Part shown: positions 34,134 through 36,611 of the stretch, piece after piece
Position numbering within the stretch: the stretch's first letter is position 1
Layout of the letters: each line of letters opens with the position of its first letter
Source: Monosiga brevicollis MX1
Taxonomy: Eukaryota > Opisthokonta > Choanoflagellata > Craspedida > Salpingoecidae
DNA length: 36,611 nt
Assembly (NCBI RefSeq): GCF_000002865.3
Contig: NW_001865064.1
Coordinates: forward strand, 62,041-98,651
Direction: 5' to 3'
Program-made: the position numbers and the translations under genes
Notes under the pieces: generated by a model
What the model was told of the DNA's origin: nothing
The model's input: the letters and a program-made list of their open reading frames with translations, nothing else
The model's database searches: none

Positions 34134-35579
34134 ATGTTTCGTCTGTTGGTGGCCGGCTTGGTCGTGGCTGCTCTCGGTTTGTGTCCTTGCGCTGCCGTGC
34201 ACGACCCTCGTGTTGAAGACGCACGACACATGCCGTCTCACCCTTGTGCCTTGCTGTTGTGACGCTGCCTGCAGCCCCCTCGACATTGGCCGAGTACATG
34301 ATTTTTGGCGACTGCAATGCCAACCGCAGTGATTCCGTCGTCACCTACACTGTTTACCCCGCCGACACTTGCATGGGCTATCCTGATGGCTTTTCGGAGC
34401 GCAACTACTGCGAAAACGGCCGCGTACGCCGCCCCCCCCGCCTCCCCCCCCCTTTTTTTTTCGGGCCTCTTTGCCCTTGCTACCTTTACTGCCCTTGCTG
34501 CCCTTGCTGCCCTTTCTTCTCGTTGGGCAAGCATGTGCGTGTGGGCATGTGTGGAGGCAAAGCCAAGCCTCATCCCTCGCTTGGTGCTGATCATGTCATT
34601 AGGCCTACTTTCGTGTCTGGAATGATGTTTCCAACTGCTCCGGGGTGAGTCTTGTTGCCGATAGCGCGGAGAGAGGGGATGAGAAAGGCCACCTCGCGTC
34701 GCCATGTCACGTGGCTGCCATGTGCTCGCCTCACCTGACACGCAACGACGATGCCCTGGTGCGGTTGATACCATAGAATGCCGATGCCGCCTTTAGCTAT
34801 CCTGTGAATACCTGCAACGATGGCTATGAGTTTTATTGCACGGAAGAGCTGCCGACGGACGTTGTGGCACACATCACTTACCATGAAGACAACGGCTGCA
34901 GCGATGAGCCTTTCCACATGAAGCTGTTGGCCGAAACCTGTACGCGGGGTCACAGCTCGGCGTCGGCCAGCGTCTCCTGCAGCGGTAACTCCTTTAGCAT
35001 CACCTCCTATACTGAGTCAGACACGTGCGACGCCGCGACGCCTTCCAAGGTCAAGCAGTTTAACATCGGCGAGTGCTTTGACGATCGCGCGTATGACGAT
35101 GACGTTGTCGACATGGATGATTTCAACTGGTGCGTCCCGTCGGCGGCGCTCTGTAAACGGCTGTCTTTGTATCTGTCTCTGCCTCTGTCTCTCTCTGTCT
35201 GTCCGTGCTTGAAGTCTTTTGTCGAATACTGACGTGTGGTGTGCTTGTTTGCGCGCGACGATGTAGGCGTGCCAATGATGGCGATGACGCTCAAGATGAT
35301 CTTTGGGTTGATGATGACCCGAACGATACCCCAGCGCTGGTAGCCCGTCGTTCCACACTCCCGGTCCCGGCTGTCGAACTCCTAGGCGTGGCACCACGGG
35401 CGCGCTCGCGACGAAGCGCAGAGCAATGGTCGGTTGCCATTGGCTGTGGCCCATACGACCCCTTTAGCACGTCTACATTCACCACGCGCACCACCACCAC
35501 CACGGGCGCTGCTGCTGCGGCCCTTCCCTGGACAATGTTGGGCCTGTTTGCGGCTCTCCTGGCCCGACTGTCCCTCTAA
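34134..35579 (+). CDS. Secreted Cys-repeat protein with probable GPI anchor (299 aa)
   Basis: Five exons: 34134-34176, 34275-34423, 34603-34644, 34777-35129 and 35267-35579. They total 900 nt with all phases closing. Exon 1 and the first splice give a clear signal peptide (MFRLLVAGLVVAALA). The body has four related Cys units of about 30-45 residues, each with an aromatic or polar strand, a Cys, then 10-17 residues to a second Cys followed by a Gly or Asp turn: YMIFGDC...DTCMGYPDG, YFRVWNDVSNC...NTCNDG, HITYHEDNGC...ETCTRG and SYTESDTC...GECFDD. Extra cysteines lie between units. An acidic stretch follows (GDDAQDD, VDDDPND), then a low-complexity Thr run and a hydrophobic C-terminus ending LPWTMLGLFAALLARLSL, typical of a GPI-attachment signal. 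The family is not recognised. Likely a cell-surface or extracellular-matrix protein. Confidence 0.82.
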
Positions 35580-36611
35580 GCTCTGCCAGCGCATAGCAAG
35601 CTGGGTGGGCCCGGCTCGGCTCTCTTGCTCTGTCTGTGTGTCTGTATTTGTGCTTCTGGTTCTTGTTTTCTTGTTGCGCCATGCTTTAAATTTTTGTAAA
35701 GGAGTGCTGTCCGTCCCTGTCTCGTTGTTCCTGACCGGTTTTTCTTTTCCCGCTTCGCGAGAGAAGTCGTGTCGCGCCACCACCAGCATGTTTGCCCCCA
35801 AGCGGGCATATTCACGGGACGGTGCGTGTGTGCGTTGTTTCTTGACCACACGGGGCAGTCGTGTCTTTCTCTCTTTAGACCCGTACCCTTTCTGCCCTTG
35901 CTACTTTGTAGCTGTGTTTTTCCCTCGTTGTGCCTGCTTTGGCGCCTTTCTTTCCGTGGCGCAGTATCTCCAGATGCTGCTGCTTGGAACGTGCCCAATC
36001 TGACGCTGACCGTGGACATGTCGCTGCCTTTTCTTTTTCTTTTTGACTGACCTGTGTTATCTCCTCTCCGTCTTATCGTCTTCTTGAGATGGGTTTTTTG
36101 TTGGACCCTCCCCTGGACTGCGTCAACAGGCAATCGAAGTCCCTTTCTACTTTTTGATCTTTGTCGCGCGTCCCAAAGGCGGATGGCTGCGGACTTTTGT
36201 GCCGATGACGTTCCCTGTGACTGTTTGCTCATCTTTCCGCCCGTCGATCAAGGTGGATGTGTAATCTGCGTCTTTGCCAGTCTGCCGCCGAGACTGCCAG
36301 CCGCCAGCCGCCAGCCGCCAGCACTTTCTGAGCTCAAAGACGGACTGTGAAACATCATCTTGACTTATGACCCGGTTACTGTATCTAATATAAAAGTTAT
36401 TGTAGATTATCAGAGGAAACGCAAGGCAACATAGTGTAAAATAACTTTGAGTTTATGAAGTAATTGATGCGGTTAAAGTAATACGAGTCGCACGCCCCAA
36501 TCTCGATTCCCATCGCTGCGATTCAAAGTCATAAAAGTGACGAGCTCAGCTCGCCAGCAACCCCGTCTGTGCCCTCTCCGTACGTGTATGTGTGATAACG
36601 CCGTCAGTGAC
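35580..36611. other. Right-hand flank, possible start of another gene
   Basis: After the surface-protein stop there is T-rich sequence. At 35788 an ATG opens a short frame (MFAPKRAYSRD) ending at a GTGCGT donor (35822), and an acceptor at 35964 continues in phase into VSPDAAAWNVPNLTLTVDM. After that a stop follows near 36048 unless a further intron is used, so this is only a weak gene candidate. A GCCGCCA repeat lies at 36297-36320. The last 270 bp are more AT-rich and show nothing recognisable. Confidence 0.35.

Noticed and set aside
33896-34286. Minus-strand frames of about 110 codons
   Set aside because: Antisense to the signal-peptide exon of the Cys-repeat gene, and no splice pattern supports them.
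36440-36580. Possible tRNA or small RNA in the AT-richer right end
   Set aside because: Checked by eye for a T-loop, an acceptor stem and snRNA landmarks; none was convincing.

Overview
This is nuclear DNA of a single-celled eukaryote. Nearly every gene can be rebuilt only by joining exons across short GT-AG introns, mostly 60-250 bp and often with strong GTAAGT, GTGAGT or GTGCGT donors. The window is GC-rich with compact genes (about eight in 36.6 kb), many dinucleotide microsatellites, and secreted mucin-like or Cys-rich proteins. This fits a choanoflagellate such as Monosiga, but that assignment is inference; no species-diagnostic sequence was recognised.

Layout from left to right. (1) 1-2347, minus: 5' part of a secreted or membrane-anchored protein with a run of 43 threonines. 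(2) 3255-4424, minus: ornithine carbamoyltransferase, with HDMP where HCLP is usual. (3) 6098-14514, plus: a 2753-residue protein fusing an N-terminal GTPase-like P-loop domain, about 1600 residues of predominantly helical sequence, a SecA-like DEAD motor and a C-terminal von Willebrand A domain. It is the most unusual object here. (4) 14515-17210: microsatellite-rich spacer. (5) 17211-20203, plus: PLP-dependent class V aminotransferase in five exons whose phases all close (673 aa). (6) 20540-21125: long CTG/CTA minisatellite. (7) 21259-24749, plus: leucine-rich-repeat and IQ-motif protein. (8) 24914-28687, minus: nuclear cap-binding protein CBP80/NCBP1 in many exons. (9) 29419-32000, minus: mitochondrial malate dehydrogenase with its leader on a separate exon. 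(10) 34134-35579, plus: secreted, probably GPI-anchored protein built of Cys repeats. The rest is spacer.

The genes do not form a pathway. Two are mitochondrial or urea/arginine metabolism (OTC, MDH), one is RNA metabolism (NCBP1), one is probably ciliary or centrosomal (LRR-IQ), and two are cell-surface proteins. The giant GTPase-SecA-VWA protein has no known role that I can name and is the best candidate for an undescribed system.

Exon borders were inferred by eye from splice motifs, phase agreement and family similarity, with no transcript evidence. Feature spans for spliced genes run from start codon to stop codon and include introns.
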